The notes below the pieces were generated by a model. The model had not been told where the DNA came from. It searched no databases and saw only the letters and a program-made list of their open reading frames with translations. From CAVVEQ01 sp963747315 (GTDB taxonomy: Bacteria; Chloroflexota; Anaerolineae; Anaerolineales; Anaerolineaceae): a DNA stretch of 64,000 nt. A program made the translations under genes and the position numbers. The stretch covers positions 434,001-498,000 of the forward strand of contig CAVVEQ010000006.1 in assembly GCA_963747315.1 (NCBI GenBank), read 5' to 3'. This document shows positions 19,580 to 28,734 of this stretch, one piece after another (within the stretch, counting starts at the first letter, position 1; every line of letters starts with the position of its first letter).

Positions 19580-19803
19580 TCCTTAATCCTGAACTCTCAT
19601 TACGATCGCCGCCTCATCCATTGCCCAAATTATTTGCTTTTTCAAAAAGCCATAAACACCAGGCTGAAATTCTGGTGGCTCACTAAAATTATAGCAAAGA
19701 AACACCCCTCTGCTCTATACAGGCACTTAACAAATTCCATACCCAGTAAAGGTGCCTTCTCATTCGGGAGGGTGGTTTCCAGAGTGTGAAACGACTCGGG
19801 AAT

Positions 19804-19824
19804 AAAAAAGGACCTGCTCGGTCC
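19804..19824 (-). terminator. Rho-independent terminator of the tRNA-Ser pair
   Basis: On the minus strand GGACC-GAGCA-GGTCC is followed directly by TTTTTT. It lies 14 bases downstream of tRNA-Ser(GCT), so it ends the tRNA transcript. Confidence 0.8.
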
Positions 19825-19837
19825 AGTATTCAATCAG

Positions 19838-19927
19838 CGGGGAGGGAGGGATTCGAACCCTCGGTCGAGGTAAAGTCCCGACAATCACTTAGCAGGCGAT
19901 CCCGTTCAGCCACTCCGGCACCTCCCC
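19838..19927 (-). tRNA. tRNA-Ser (anticodon GCT)
   Basis: A 90-base type II tRNA. Acceptor stem GGGGAGG pairs with CCTCCCC plus discriminator G; the anticodon loop CTGCTAA carries GCT; a long variable arm follows, and the T-loop has GGTTCGAATCC. The CCA end is not encoded. It lies downstream of a second serine tRNA on the same strand with 34 bases between them, and is followed by a terminator. Confidence 0.93.
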
Positions 19928-19961
19928 AGGTTTTGTACCTGCTCTTGCAACCCCCAGCAGG

Positions 19962-20046
19962 CGGAGGGAGAGGGATTCGAACCCACGATGACTTTCGCCA
20001 TACCTGTTTTCAAGACAGGCGCCTTAAACCACTCGGCCATCCCTCC
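19962..20046 (-). tRNA. tRNA-Ser (anticodon TGA)
   Basis: An 85-base type II tRNA. Acceptor stem GGAGGGA pairs with TCCCTCC plus discriminator G; the anticodon stem CTGTC/GACAG-like arm holds loop TTGAAAA with anticodon TGA; a variable arm and GGTTCGAATCC T-loop follow. CCA is not encoded. First of the tandem serine tRNA pair on the minus strand. Confidence 0.93.
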
Positions 20047-20083
20047 CGGCTTTGCGCTTGAATTTTACCATAGTCCAATTGGG

Positions 20084-20914
20084 TTACAGGTGCTTGGCAA
20101 ACCAATCCACCGCGTCATTGACCATGCTGGAGGTCACGCGGTGAACGGCCCCGGGATGAACCTTATATTGCAGGTTGCCGGGCAGTTGATCAAAGAATGG
20201 TTTCATCTGTTCGAAGAACCGCAGCGAGTAGGATTTATGTGTATCGGTATCCAGGTCGCCGCAGATCATCAGTAACGGCTTCGGGGCAAATTTTTTCAGT
20301 TTCTCCGTCGGATCAATTGCCTCCACCACCTTCGTGCGCTCCCCGGTTTCCACCAGTAAACCAGCCATCTGTTCTGCGAAAGCGGGCTGCAGGGATGCCT
20401 CCAGAATACTGTCCTGCCAGCGCTGCAGGAGGCTGGGAAAGCTGATCAGGGTTGCCAGCGCCTTCACAGCAGGATTCTTAGCAGCGTAACAGTAAGCGAT
20501 AAATCCACCCATGGAAGCACCGCTGATCCCCATGCGCTCCATGTCCAGCCGGGCATCCTCCCGGAACGCTTCCTGGAGCACACTGATATCGCCAAGGGTA
20601 TCTTCGATGATCTTCATGATCAGGAAGTACCGGTCCAGTCCGGTCGCGAAGGGGTAAAGGTCCCCTTTTTGAGGACTTTCCCAGGTGGTTGCCACCCGGT
20701 AATCCAGACGACCGCCATGCATTGCGGCATCCAGGCTGACAGTGGCAATGCCCCGTAAAGCCAGGTTATAGGCCAGTTCCACCCCTCCACGCTTATCGCC
20801 GCCATACCCATGGATATAGAACACAACCGGAAGTTTTTGCGCTTCTTCCGGCGCGCACAGGATCAAGGGGATCCCGGAAAAATTCATCTCTTCATAAAAT
20901 ATCTTTGCTGTCAT
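20084..20914 (-). CDS. Alpha/beta hydrolase (dienelactone-hydrolase/acyl-esterase type)
   Basis: A 276-residue alpha/beta-hydrolase. YIHGYGG supplies the oxyanion region, GISGASMGGFIAY the nucleophile elbow Ser, GDLDTDTH the likely acid residue and PGAVHRVTS the catalytic His. No signal peptide. Related proteins include YitV/YtaP-type esterases; the natural substrate cannot be inferred. It ends about 38 bases from the tRNA-Ser(TGA) 5' end on the same strand and follows DegV with 16 bases between, so the two are probably co-transcribed. Confidence 0.82.
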   Translation of the reverse strand: MTAKIFYEEMNFSGIPLILCAPEEAQKLPVVFYIHGYGGDKRGGVELAYNLALRGIATVSLDAAMHGGRLDYRVATTWESPQKGDLYPFATGLDRYFLIMKIIEDTLGDISVLQEAFREDARLDMERMGISGASMGGFIAYCYAAKNPAVKALATLISFPSLLQRWQDSILEASLQPAFAEQMAGLLVETGERTKVVEAIDPTEKLKKFAPKPLLMICGDLDTDTHKSYSLRFFEQMKPFFDQLPGNLQYKVHPGAVHRVTSSMVNDAVDWFAKHL

Positions 20915-20930
20915 ATTTTCAAGCTTATTA

Positions 20931-21791
20931 TTAGCCTTCCGCGTAACCGATCAACCCCAACGCTCTCGGGCCGGTATGCATTCCCAACACCGTACCGGTA
21001 AAGTTCATCAGCAATTCCTTCGGCTGGTGCTCCCTGCGGATCTTTTCCACCAGGTGGAGCGCGTCCTCCTCCGCCCCGCCATGCATCACGCAGATATGAA
21101 CGTCCTTTTTGTGGTCAAGATTTTCAAAAAAATGCGAGTACATCTGATCGATGGAGCGTTTGCGGGTCCTGGCAAAGCTGTGGGGATATGCTTTGCCATC
21201 CTGGTTGCTGAACGTGACCAGCGGTTTAATATCGAGCACCGATTCGATCATCCTGGCAGCCTTGCCCAAACGGCCGCCTTTCAGGATGTACTTGACCGTA
21301 TCCAGTGCTGCGAACAGCACCATGTTTTGGTGAACTGATTGGAGTTTTTCGATGATCCTCTCAGCACTTTCACCAGCCTCGCGAAGCCTGGCAGCAGCCA
21401 ACACCTGGAACCCCTCTCCCATCGATACATACCCAGAATCGACCACGTGCACAGGAATAGGCACCGAACTCGTCGCTCTGAAGGCATTATCGATGGTGTT
21501 GCTGAGCGCTCCGGTCAGGGAGATCATGATGATCTCGTCCGCGCCGTCCTTCATTGCTTGCTGAAACGCGGTTGCATACCGTTCTTCGGTCAATTGAGAG
21601 GTCGAAGGGTAAAGGGGATCCGTTTGCAGCCGTTCATAAAACCGCTCCGGGGTTAAGTCCACCCGGTCCTGAAACTGGTCTCCGCCCCAGAGAACCGGGA
21701 TGGGCAGGATCCGGATACGATATTGCTCGATCAGGCTCTGGGGGATATCGCAGGTACTATCGGTGATGATCTCGATCTTGGAAGATGGCAT
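20931..21791 (-). CDS. DegV family fatty-acid-binding protein
   Basis: A 286-residue DegV (FakB-like) protein. Visible family motifs: IITDSTCDIP at the N-terminus, PSTSQLTEE, ISLTGALSNTIDNAF, and a C-terminal domain ending with HTGPRALGLIGYAEG. FakB proteins bind a fatty acid and present it to FakA kinase for phosphorylation, feeding exogenous fatty acids into phospholipids. No fakA gene is nearby. First gene of a two-gene unit with the hydrolase at 20084. Confidence 0.92.
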   Translation of the reverse strand: MPSSKIEIITDSTCDIPQSLIEQYRIRILPIPVLWGGDQFQDRVDLTPERFYERLQTDPLYPSTSQLTEERYATAFQQAMKDGADEIIMISLTGALSNTIDNAFRATSSVPIPVHVVDSGYVSMGEGFQVLAAARLREAGESAERIIEKLQSVHQNMVLFAALDTVKYILKGGRLGKAARMIESVLDIKPLVTFSNQDGKAYPHSFARTRKRSIDQMYSHFFENLDHKKDVHICVMHGGAEEDALHLVEKIRREHQPKELLMNFTGTVLGMHTGPRALGLIGYAEG

Positions 21792-21823
21792 GGAGAAAGA
21801 ATCCTGACGAGGCTTCGTAAAAA

Positions 21824-21829
21824 ATTATA
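21824..21829 (-). promoter_or_regulatory. Possible -10 element upstream of degV
   Basis: A perfect TATAAT on the minus strand 32 bases upstream of the DegV start. A convincing -35 box at 17 bases is not seen (TTGAAT is only 14 bases away), so the promoter is tentative. Confidence 0.35.
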
Positions 21830-21871
21830 GCATCGATATATAGATTCAAATCCCCTGCCTGGTACTGGCGT

Positions 21872-22986
21872 TTACTTACCTGCCAGGTAACCCTCCCGCA
21901 TGTACCGGTCGAATAAATGTCCCCAGGAGGTATTCACCCGCCAGTCCTCATAGATCCCGCGGTACTTGGTCGGCCAGGCGACAATATCGTGGTTGAGCTC
22001 CGACATGAAGATCGGGAAGTTCACGATCGGGGTATGCATAATGAACTTCTGTAGGGATTTCGTGGGACCGTACCAGGCCAGCCAGGCGAGGAAACCGTGG
22101 AAGTTGCTGCCGACTTTGAAACCCCAGTTTTCTCCGCTGATATCATCTCCAAGTATCTCGATATCTCGGGGGTCTCCCACACCCAAACCACGATCGTGCG
22201 CCAGCCGGATATATTTGATGCTCAGGGGATCAAAACCCATGAGTCTGGCAGCCACCGCATCAATGGCAACCTGGTCGCTGGAGGCAAGGATCACATTTTT
22301 CTCCACCGGGATCATCAACCGCGGACCCGGGCCATTTCCGGCAGTCGTCCCATCCATCACCGCGAACAGAGCCCGGTGTGAATCTCCTTCTGGATGGCAA
22401 GCAGGTCCACCAGGGTTTCATGGATCCAGGTGTGGGTGTAATGTCGATTCTTGGTCAGCAAACCGCCAAAAGCGTTCTTCATTGCCCCGGTGGTGGTGGT
22501 GTACATATGGCACTTCACCGTTGGCAGGTGAACGATATTTTTCCCGAAGAAATAATCCGGGAAAAACAATCCATCTGGGTACACATTGTTCAGCGCAAGC
22601 ATCTCTGCTTTGGGTTTAAAGGGTACCCAGGTCATGTCCTTGGGTTCGAAATTGTAGCGAACCTCAACATCGTAATGCTTGAAGATCGGCACATACCCGT
22701 TCAGGTCCTCGCCCTTGAAGGCGTTCGTCACTACGGTCTGGTTTTGCACGCAAACGAGGTCTTTGTAACCTTGAGCGTGCAGGCCGAGGACTGAGCCCTC
22801 CAGCTGCCAGGGGGTTGTATTCGCACTGGGCATGGGGTAATGCCAGCTGATGTTATCCTTCAGGATCGTGACCGCTTTCGAGTCGAGCGCCTGGCGGACC
22901 TCCGCCATTGCGAAAATTCGTTCATAATCCTGCAGCACAGTCTCGGGGGATGTGCGCAGGACGGCGACTTTGGTTTTCTTTCTCAT
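21872..22986 (-). CDS. DUF362 domain protein, one apparent frameshift
   Basis: A protein of about 371 residues of the DUF362 family, whose members are often iron-sulfur-associated and of unknown function; here no CxxCxxC ferredoxin motif is seen. N-terminal VAVLRTSPETVLQDYERI, then LPTVKCHMYTTTTGAMKNAFGGLL, the most conserved stretch of the family, and VMDGTTAGNGPGPR followed by SSDQVAIDAVAARLMG. The frame changes near 22373, where one G of a G-run seems missing; restoring it gives HTGALFAVMDGTT. It ends 80 bases upstream of degV and follows the PIG-L gene with about 100 bases between. Confidence 0.82.
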
Positions 22987-23084
22987 GGTGGGATTGATTC
23001 CCTTTCGAAACTTCTTGTATCACGAGCGGGTCGATTCGTCAAATCTGGTGAAACAGATTCGCTCCCTTGATGCTCTGGCTTATC

Positions 23085-23829
23085 TCATAAACCGCAGTGA
23101 AGCGCCATTGGTGCCATCACTTTGAATCCCTCAGCAAGCTGCAAACCCTGGCTGCGGCCAAAGATGGATTCCTTGGCTTCCATCACTTGAAGGAGCATTT
23201 CCATATCCTCATCCCGGAATTGCGCACTGTAGCAGCGGATCGCTGAGATTTTTTTGTCATTCACTGTGGAGATATCCACAGGTGTGTTTGGGTCGGCGCT
23301 GAAATAAAACGCAACCCCCACAAGGTCATGGGGGATATACTCCTTATCCACCTCGCGCATCGCTGCTTGCCATCCGGGGTAGAGAGACCAGGTTGGCTGC
23401 GGATGCCGCTGCAAGCCCGCATTGGATATGATCGCGGTGAGATTCATACGCAAGCCAGGGGTCGGGCGCAAAAATGAAGTCCGGTTTTATCAAACGCATG
23501 TGTTTAAGCATCTCGGCGCGCAGGAGGAAGTAATCGTATCGACCGGCATCAGGGTAGCCCAGGCGGATTTGAGTGCTGACACCAATGGCTTGCCCAGCCT
23601 GATCTTGTTCGCGCTCCAGCACTTTTCGGGCTTGGGCTGGGGTAAGGGAGGTATCCAATACACCCACAAGATCGTCTGTCACCGTCAGGTAATGAATTTC
23701 TGCACCATTCTGATGCAGCAGCACCAACGTGCCGCCTGCACCGATATCATTATCGTCATAGTGCGGTTGTATGGCCAGCACCCTCCGGGCTGACATCAGT
23801 TCCGGGATGGGGATGATGGATTCGATCAT
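23085..23829 (-). CDS. PIG-L family deacetylase, one apparent frameshift
   Basis: A zinc-dependent LmbE/PIG-L family N-acetylglucosaminyl deacetylase-like enzyme of about 247 residues. AIQPHYDDNDIGAGGTL gives the family's first metal motif (P-H-x-D-D) and ESHRDHIQ the HxxH motif. The frame changes near 23384, where one base in GTCTCTCTACCCC looks extra; correction joins ANLV to LYPGWQAAMREVDK. Family members deacetylate GlcNAc-containing small molecules or sugars; bacterial relatives include bacillithiol and mycothiol enzymes and bacterial lipid enzymes. The substrate here is unknown. Confidence 0.82.
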
Positions 23830-23853
23830 CGCTTCCTCCTGCCAGTATTTGTT

Positions 23854-25401
23854 TTATTTTACTTCGCTGATAACCCGGTTTCGGCCGGCGCGCTTGGCCT
23901 GGTAAAGCAGTTTATCCACCCTGCGCATAGCATCATCGGCCGTTCCATCAGGGCGGCACATGATCACACCAGCGCTGAAAGTAACCGGTTCTTTGACGCC
24001 GCTGAATTTCCGCAATTCCACCTTCTGCCGCAAGCGCTCGATCGCTTGAATCGCTTCCGGGATCTGCGTATTACGAAAGAGGAAGAGAAATTCATCTCCG
24101 CCCATCCTGGCGATGATATCCTGGGTTCGGATACTGGAGGTGAACTCCTCGGCAACTTCCTGGAGGACTTTATCCCCGCGAATGTGGCCATACCGGTCAT
24201 TTATACCCTTGAAGTTATCGAGGTCAATTTCACCAATGGCAAGAGGCGCTCCGGTTTTCAGGGATTGTTCGATCTCAAGCTGCAGGGCTTGCTCCGCGTA
24301 GCGGCGGTTATAGAGGCGGGTGAGAGTGTCCATCTCCGCGAGGATCGCCAGCTCTTTGGATTTTATTTGCAGTTCCTCTTCCGTTCGTTTGCGGTTGGAA
24401 ATATCCCTCAAAATGAGCAGTTTACCTGAATCCAATCCCCTGCCGTCTGTCAGGGAGGAAACCCGTAATTCCTGCCAGGAATTTGATTCAGGTTTTAATT
24501 GAATCTCTATTTGAATCGTATCACTTGATAGATGGTTATTCAGTAATGGAGCATGGATATTGATCGGGCAACCGATCACCTCGTCTTCAATTAGACCAAG
24601 CATGCGCGCGGCTGCCGGATTCAGATCGATGATCCTGCCCTGCGTATCCAGAACGACAAGCCCGTCTTCCAGATCCTCGAATATCTTGTTGCGTGCGACT
24701 GGAACCACATCCAACAGTTCATACCGGTAGAGACCCAGGGCGTAGAGCAAACCGGTTATGGTGAACATGATCGGGGTGAGATCGAATCCCATGAGCGGGC
24801 TGAATCCGGAAATATAGAGCAGGTTTGCGATCCAGGGAAGCGGAATACCCACGAGGATCACATGCGCTTGTTTGCGGTAGACTTTTTGTTGCCGAATGGC
24901 TTCCATGACAAGCAGCAGGGTGGCGAACACCAGCAAAACATAGGAATAGACATTTAAAACCCAGAACCACAATCCGTGATAGTAAATAAATCGCACCTGG
25001 TTGATTGCAGGGTTGGGTAAAACAGCTGTCCAGATCAAATGATGGTATTCATTGGTGAGCACCAACAGTATCGAAACAACGGGTATGGCCCAGAGCAACA
25101 GAGTTCTGTTTCGGGTAAGATATTTATCCCGATCTGTGAATTGCAGTGCAAAAATGAAGAAAAGCACTGGAACTGAACTTGAACCGAAGTAAGCGATCTT
25201 GGACCAGAATACATCCCCTGAAAGGGTTGTGGAAGAAATCTCCATCCCGGAGCAGAAGGTCCAGATAATGAACGCCACCATCAATCCAAACAGGGTAAAC
25301 GCAGCCTTCATCCGTCTGCGTGGCCACATCAGCGCTGCGGAAAATATATTCAGCCCTGTGCAAAGGAAGAAAACAAAGGAGATGAATTCAAAATCATACA
25401 T
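23854..25401 (-). CDS. Membrane diguanylate cyclase (7TM histidine-kinase-like N-terminus, PAS, GGDEF)
   Basis: A 515-residue sensor that would make the second messenger c-di-GMP. About seven hydrophobic helices at 1-220 match the 7TM N-terminal region found on many bacterial kinases; a PAS domain follows at about 235-340 (EDGLVVLDTQGRIIDLNPAAARMLG); the C-terminal GGDEF domain has an intact catalytic GGDEF at 434-438 and the RxxD inhibitory I-site at 425-428, so feedback inhibition by c-di-GMP is likely. There is no EAL domain. The stimulus is unknown. It stands alone on the minus strand, with a terminator for the upstream ferritin operon between 25513 and 25544. Confidence 0.92.
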   Translation of the reverse strand: MYDFEFISFVFFLCTGLNIFSAALMWPRRRMKAAFTLFGLMVAFIIWTFCSGMEISSTTLSGDVFWSKIAYFGSSSVPVLFFIFALQFTDRDKYLTRNRTLLLWAIPVVSILLVLTNEYHHLIWTAVLPNPAINQVRFIYYHGLWFWVLNVYSYVLLVFATLLLVMEAIRQQKVYRKQAHVILVGIPLPWIANLLYISGFSPLMGFDLTPIMFTITGLLYALGLYRYELLDVVPVARNKIFEDLEDGLVVLDTQGRIIDLNPAAARMLGLIEDEVIGCPINIHAPLLNNHLSSDTIQIEIQLKPESNSWQELRVSSLTDGRGLDSGKLLILRDISNRKRTEEELQIKSKELAILAEMDTLTRLYNRRYAEQALQLEIEQSLKTGAPLAIGEIDLDNFKGINDRYGHIRGDKVLQEVAEEFTSSIRTQDIIARMGGDEFLFLFRNTQIPEAIQAIERLRQKVELRKFSGVKEPVTFSAGVIMCRPDGTADDAMRRVDKLLYQAKRAGRNRVISEVK

Positions 25402-25512
25402 GGTTGCTTGATTGGTATTCTTGGGATCTATCGGCGATCCCGAGTTCCCACTTTCATAATTCTACACAATAACCACTCAAAAAAACCTTTTTCGGGTTTA
25501 CAGTTTTGATAA

Positions 25513-25544
25513 CAAAAAAAGGCAGCTGGGAATGCCAGCCGCCT
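25513..25544 (-). terminator. Rho-independent terminator after the bacterioferritin gene
   Basis: Minus-strand hairpin AGGCGGCTGG / CCAGCTGCCT (one mismatch) with a 5-base loop, followed by a run of seven T. It begins 22 bases after the bacterioferritin stop. Confidence 0.8.
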
Positions 25545-25566
25545 TCTAGAGGTAAGATCCGGGTGG

Positions 25567-26031
25567 TTAACCTGCCTGCTCGCCCAGGTAAACCTGGATT
25601 CCCATCTGGGCAATCTGGTCAAGTTGCGCTTCAAGCCAGTCTATGTGCACTTCTTCATCTTTGAGAATTGACTCAAACAACTCGCGGCTGCCGTTATCTC
25701 CGACCTCAACACAGACCTTAATGCATTCATTATAGGTTTTTACTGCTCCATCTTCTGCAGCATGATCGTTTTCCAGTTGAGATTTTACATCCGCGCCAAT
25801 GTGCATGACATTCAATTTGGAAACAACGGGAGTGCCTTCTAAAAAGAGGATACGGTCGATCAGGCTCTCGGCATGTTTCATTTCATCTATCGCGCGCTTC
25901 TCGATAGCATCGTGTAACTGGCTATATCCCCAATTGGCACAGAGCGCGGCATGCACCATGTACTGATCCACCGCAGTAAGTTCATCGGCTAGCTGCTCAT
26001 TCAACTTTTCAATAACAACTGGCTTCCCTTT
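25567..26031 (-). CDS. bfr: Bacterioferritin
   Basis: A 154-residue haem-type ferritin that oxidises Fe(II) and stores the mineral in a 24-subunit cage. With the ATG at 26031 every E. coli ferroxidase ligand falls at its usual number: Glu18, Glu51, His54, Glu94, Glu127 and His130, and the haem ligand Met52 is present. An earlier ATG six bases upstream lies too close to the AAGGAG ribosome-binding site, which is about 8 bases from 26031; this supports the chosen start. It follows the CBS-domain gene by 25 bases on the same strand and is followed by a terminator. Confidence 0.95.
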   Translation of the reverse strand, partial: KGKPVVIEKLNEQLADELTAVDQYMVHAALCANWGYSQLHDAIEKRAIDEMKHAESLIDRILFLEGTPVVSKLNVMHIGADVKSQLENDHAAEDGAVKTYNECIKVCVEVGDNGSRELFESILKDEEVHIDWLEAQLDQIAQMGIQVYLGEQAG

Positions 26032-26056
26032 CATTTGCATTCTCCTTTTCGATCGA

Positions 26057-26488
26057 TTATCGTTCTCCATCCATTTCTTCATAAAATCGGATGGTTTCAT
26101 TCCTTTGCTGAATGATCGCATGTACCACTTCCAGGATAGTGATCACTCCAAGAACTTTTTCGCCGTCCGCAACCGGGAGATGGCGGACAGCTTTAGCGCT
26201 CATCATTTCCAGCGCTTCCTCCACACTCTGACCGGGATTCATCAGGAATAATTCAGTGGACATGATCTCGCTAATCCGGGTGTCCTTGGAAGCTCGGTCT
26301 TTAAGGATGATTTTGCGAGCATAATCCCGCTCGGTCATCATCCCCACAAGTTTTTCCCCCTCCATCACCAGCACGGCGCCGATGTTTTCCCGTGCCATTA
26401 ACTCCAGCGCTTGAAAAACAGTTGAATCTGGCCTGACTGAGCAAACCTGTCCAGTATGCGTTTTCAATAAGTCCCGTATGGTGATCAT
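26057..26488 (-). CDS. Two-CBS-domain protein
   Basis: A 143-residue protein made of two CBS domains (VFQALELMARENIGAVLVM and SVEEALEMMSAKAVRHLPVAD). Such proteins bind adenine nucleotides (AMP, ATP, NAD or SAM) and act as energy or redox sensors; the partner is unknown. It lies directly upstream of bacterioferritin on the same strand, with only 25 bases between, so it may connect iron storage with an adenylate signal. That link is inference from neighbourhood. Confidence 0.9.
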   Translation of the reverse strand: MITIRDLLKTHTGQVCSVRPDSTVFQALELMARENIGAVLVMEGEKLVGMMTERDYARKIILKDRASKDTRISEIMSTELFLMNPGQSVEEALEMMSAKAVRHLPVADGEKVLGVITILEVVHAIIQQRNETIRFYEEMDGER

Positions 26489-26556
26489 ACTCCACCTTTA
26501 AAATATATTATACGCATTCTATATGAACTGTTTCAATACCCGTTCTTTCGCAGTGA

Positions 26557-27729
26557 TTACCGCCATGGAGTGAAGAATTGCAACGACATAACCACAGGAT
26601 TGAAGAGCTGGTTGAGATAGGGGATTCCTTCCGGGAAAAGGACCGGGTCATCGGGTTGTGAAACGATGGTGTACACATCACCGCTGGGCAGCACAATATA
26701 GGCGTTGCGCGATCGCCAGGGACCCGCAAGATTGTTATAAACTACAGCCGGTGCGCCACCGATGGTCATATCCACAACGGAGGCGGGATCATAGTATCCA
26801 TCTGGAAGTCTCGCGAGAAAATCCCTCGGAGCCATTCCGTCCGAAACACCAAACGTCCCCACCACCAGGTTCGTTTGCACATCCGGAAAATCCGGTGTGC
26901 TTCCCAGGACGGGTCCCCCTATGATCCTGCCGGGAAAGGTTGGATCCTCCCGGAAATCACTGGGATAGACCATGCAGTAACCATCGATTTGGTTAATAAA
27001 AGCCGCCTCTCCATCGCCCGGGGTGGGACAAACCGCGGCGGAAGATATATAGCCCAAATCCTCCTGGGGTTCAAAAAAGACCAGGGAATTAATTACGGTA
27101 TCCCACAGCAGGTTCGCCTGGGCGGCAAGGGCGGGATCGCTGTATTCTGGCTCCGGGGAGAGATTGATGGTGTACCGCGCGAAGGGGCTGACCACGAATG
27201 CGCCGGTTTCCGACCCGTAGGATGGAAGGTTGCGAACGCGTACAGCGGGGATACCGCCGATGGTTATTTGTTCCTGGGGCAAACTCATCCCCTGTGCAAA
27301 CCGCTCCAGCCACATCGAAGCGTACCCCTGGGATTCCATGCCCTCCGGCGGGCCGTTGCGATTGATGGTCAAGCCCGCATTGAAAAATCCCTCCTGCTGC
27401 TTGGGGCCGGGGGTGATCACCTGCGGACCGGTGATGCTCAGGAGAGGCAGCGCGGGAATGCCCAAGCCGGATTTGGTCGAAAATCCATCCGGGTAAAGCA
27501 GGCAATACCCATCCTCGCGATTCACGTATAACTGCGTTCCAACGATAGGTTGAGGGCAGGCATCCAATGGATCGCCGGTGGGAGCAGCTTCAACATCCGT
27601 TGGCGCGGTTTCTGGCGAGGATGTAGGTTCAACGACTGGAGGCTGGCTGCCAAGATTTGAAATCAGGTTGCATCCAAGAAGAAATAGTACCGCAACACTG
27701 AAAAATGCAATTTTATTAATGGGGGTCAT
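26557..27729 (-). CDS. Lipoprotein with a tandemly duplicated domain
   Basis: A 390-residue lipoprotein. MTPINKIAFFSVAVLFLLGC gives a signal peptide with an LLGC lipobox; a Pro/Ser/Thr/Glu linker follows. Two related units are visible, each starting with a Cys-Pro and carrying an N-x-x-DGYCxxYPxxF core: CPQPIVGTQLYVNREDGYC at about 60 and CPTPGDGEAAFINQIDGYC at about 240, with an internal MTIGGAPAVVY/ITIGGIPAVRV match in the second halves of the units. The Cys pairs may form disulfides, consistent with export. No enzyme family is recognised. Confidence 0.75.
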   Translation of the reverse strand: MTPINKIAFFSVAVLFLLGCNLISNLGSQPPVVEPTSSPETAPTDVEAAPTGDPLDACPQPIVGTQLYVNREDGYCLLYPDGFSTKSGLGIPALPLLSITGPQVITPGPKQQEGFFNAGLTINRNGPPEGMESQGYASMWLERFAQGMSLPQEQITIGGIPAVRVRNLPSYGSETGAFVVSPFARYTINLSPEPEYSDPALAAQANLLWDTVINSLVFFEPQEDLGYISSAAVCPTPGDGEAAFINQIDGYCMVYPSDFREDPTFPGRIIGGPVLGSTPDFPDVQTNLVVGTFGVSDGMAPRDFLARLPDGYYDPASVVDMTIGGAPAVVYNNLAGPWRSRNAYIVLPSGDVYTIVSQPDDPVLFPEGIPYLNQLFNPVVMSLQFFTPWR

Positions 27730-27798
27730 CGTATCACTCCAGTTATTTGCCCATTTCCGGGTGGTTTTAATTAATTACAAGGAGAGACGAATAAAATC

Positions 27799-28458
27799 CT
27801 AAAAAACAGGTGGGGGAGAGGGTGCGATGAAAAAAGCGATCAGGATGAAATGCGCCAGACAACCCAAGATCACGAAAATGTGCCAGATCTCGTGGAATCC
27901 GAATACTTTCGGGAAGAAATTCGGTTTCTTGGTGATATAGACGACAGCTCCTATGGAAAAAAACAGCCCGCCGGCAATAAGCCAGGTGATCGCCCCTGGA
28001 GGCATATTGGTGATGATCTGGCGGAATCCGATCACCGCGAGCCAGCCCATCACCAGGTAGATGCCGGCGGTCACCCAGCGCGGAGCATTGATCACGAATA
28101 ATTTCACGATGATCCCGGCGATAGCCAATGCCCAGATCGTAGCCAGGATACCCCATCGCCACACTCCCTGGAAATAATACAGGCAGATCGGAGTATAAGT
28201 GCCCGCAATGAGCAAATAGATGGCAGTGTGATCGAATTTTCGCAAGCGCTGCATCACGGTTGGTCCACCCTTCACGAGATGGTAAATGGAAGAAGCAGTA
28301 AACATCATGATCAGGCTTAATCCATAAACCAACAGAACCGACATGAGAACCAGGCTGGTTCTGCTGAGGTATAAAAGCAATCCCAGGCCGATCAAAGCAG
28401 CGATGGCTGCCCCCATGTGGGTAAAACCGTTTACAGGTTCGCGGAAATGTTTTGACAT
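27799..28458 (-). CDS. Hemolysin III / PAQR family membrane protein
   Basis: A 219-residue, seven-helix membrane protein of the YqfA/hemolysin III family. Conserved features: EPVNGFTHMGAA at the N-terminus, SSIYHLVKG with the His of the metal site, DHTAIYLLIAGTYTPI with the Asp, and FHEIWHIFVILG with a second His near the C-terminus. PAQR relatives have hydrolase or receptor activity at the membrane; bacterial members are uncharacterised for the most part. It lies 69 bases upstream of the lipoprotein gene on the same strand. Confidence 0.92.
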   Translation of the reverse strand: MSKHFREPVNGFTHMGAAIAALIGLGLLLYLSRTSLVLMSVLLVYGLSLIMMFTASSIYHLVKGGPTVMQRLRKFDHTAIYLLIAGTYTPICLYYFQGVWRWGILATIWALAIAGIIVKLFVINAPRWVTAGIYLVMGWLAVIGFRQIITNMPPGAITWLIAGGLFFSIGAVVYITKKPNFFPKVFGFHEIWHIFVILGCLAHFILIAFFIAPSPPPVF

Positions 28459-28707
28459 AGCTTCCTCAAGTAAATTTCATTCTACCAGTGATGCCCACAC
28501 CTTGATCGTTGGAATGAATCTCTAAACTAATTTTAATAATTTAAGGTATGGGTGAAAAATCTTTGCCGAAAATCTAAAAAATAATAAACGCCTTAAAAAC
28601 CCGGTGGAATTCTCTCTTCGCTTCCCTGACGATCCAATGAATTAAGGTCTTAAAAAAGATTACTTTTTAACATTGGACATTTTCCCATAAACAGACGTTC
28701 AACTATA

Positions 28708-28727
28708 TATAATATACTTGAGGTGGA
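28708..28727 (+). promoter_or_regulatory. Possible -10 box and ribosome-binding site of the flavoprotein pair
   Basis: TATAAT at 28708-28713 is followed by GAGGTGG at about 28720-28726, seven bases before a TTG start at 28735. No good -35 is seen at the usual distance. If TATAAT is used, the transcript would begin close to the ribosome-binding site, so the ribosome-binding site is the firmer part of this call. Confidence 0.4.
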
Positions 28728-28734
28728 ATAATAT

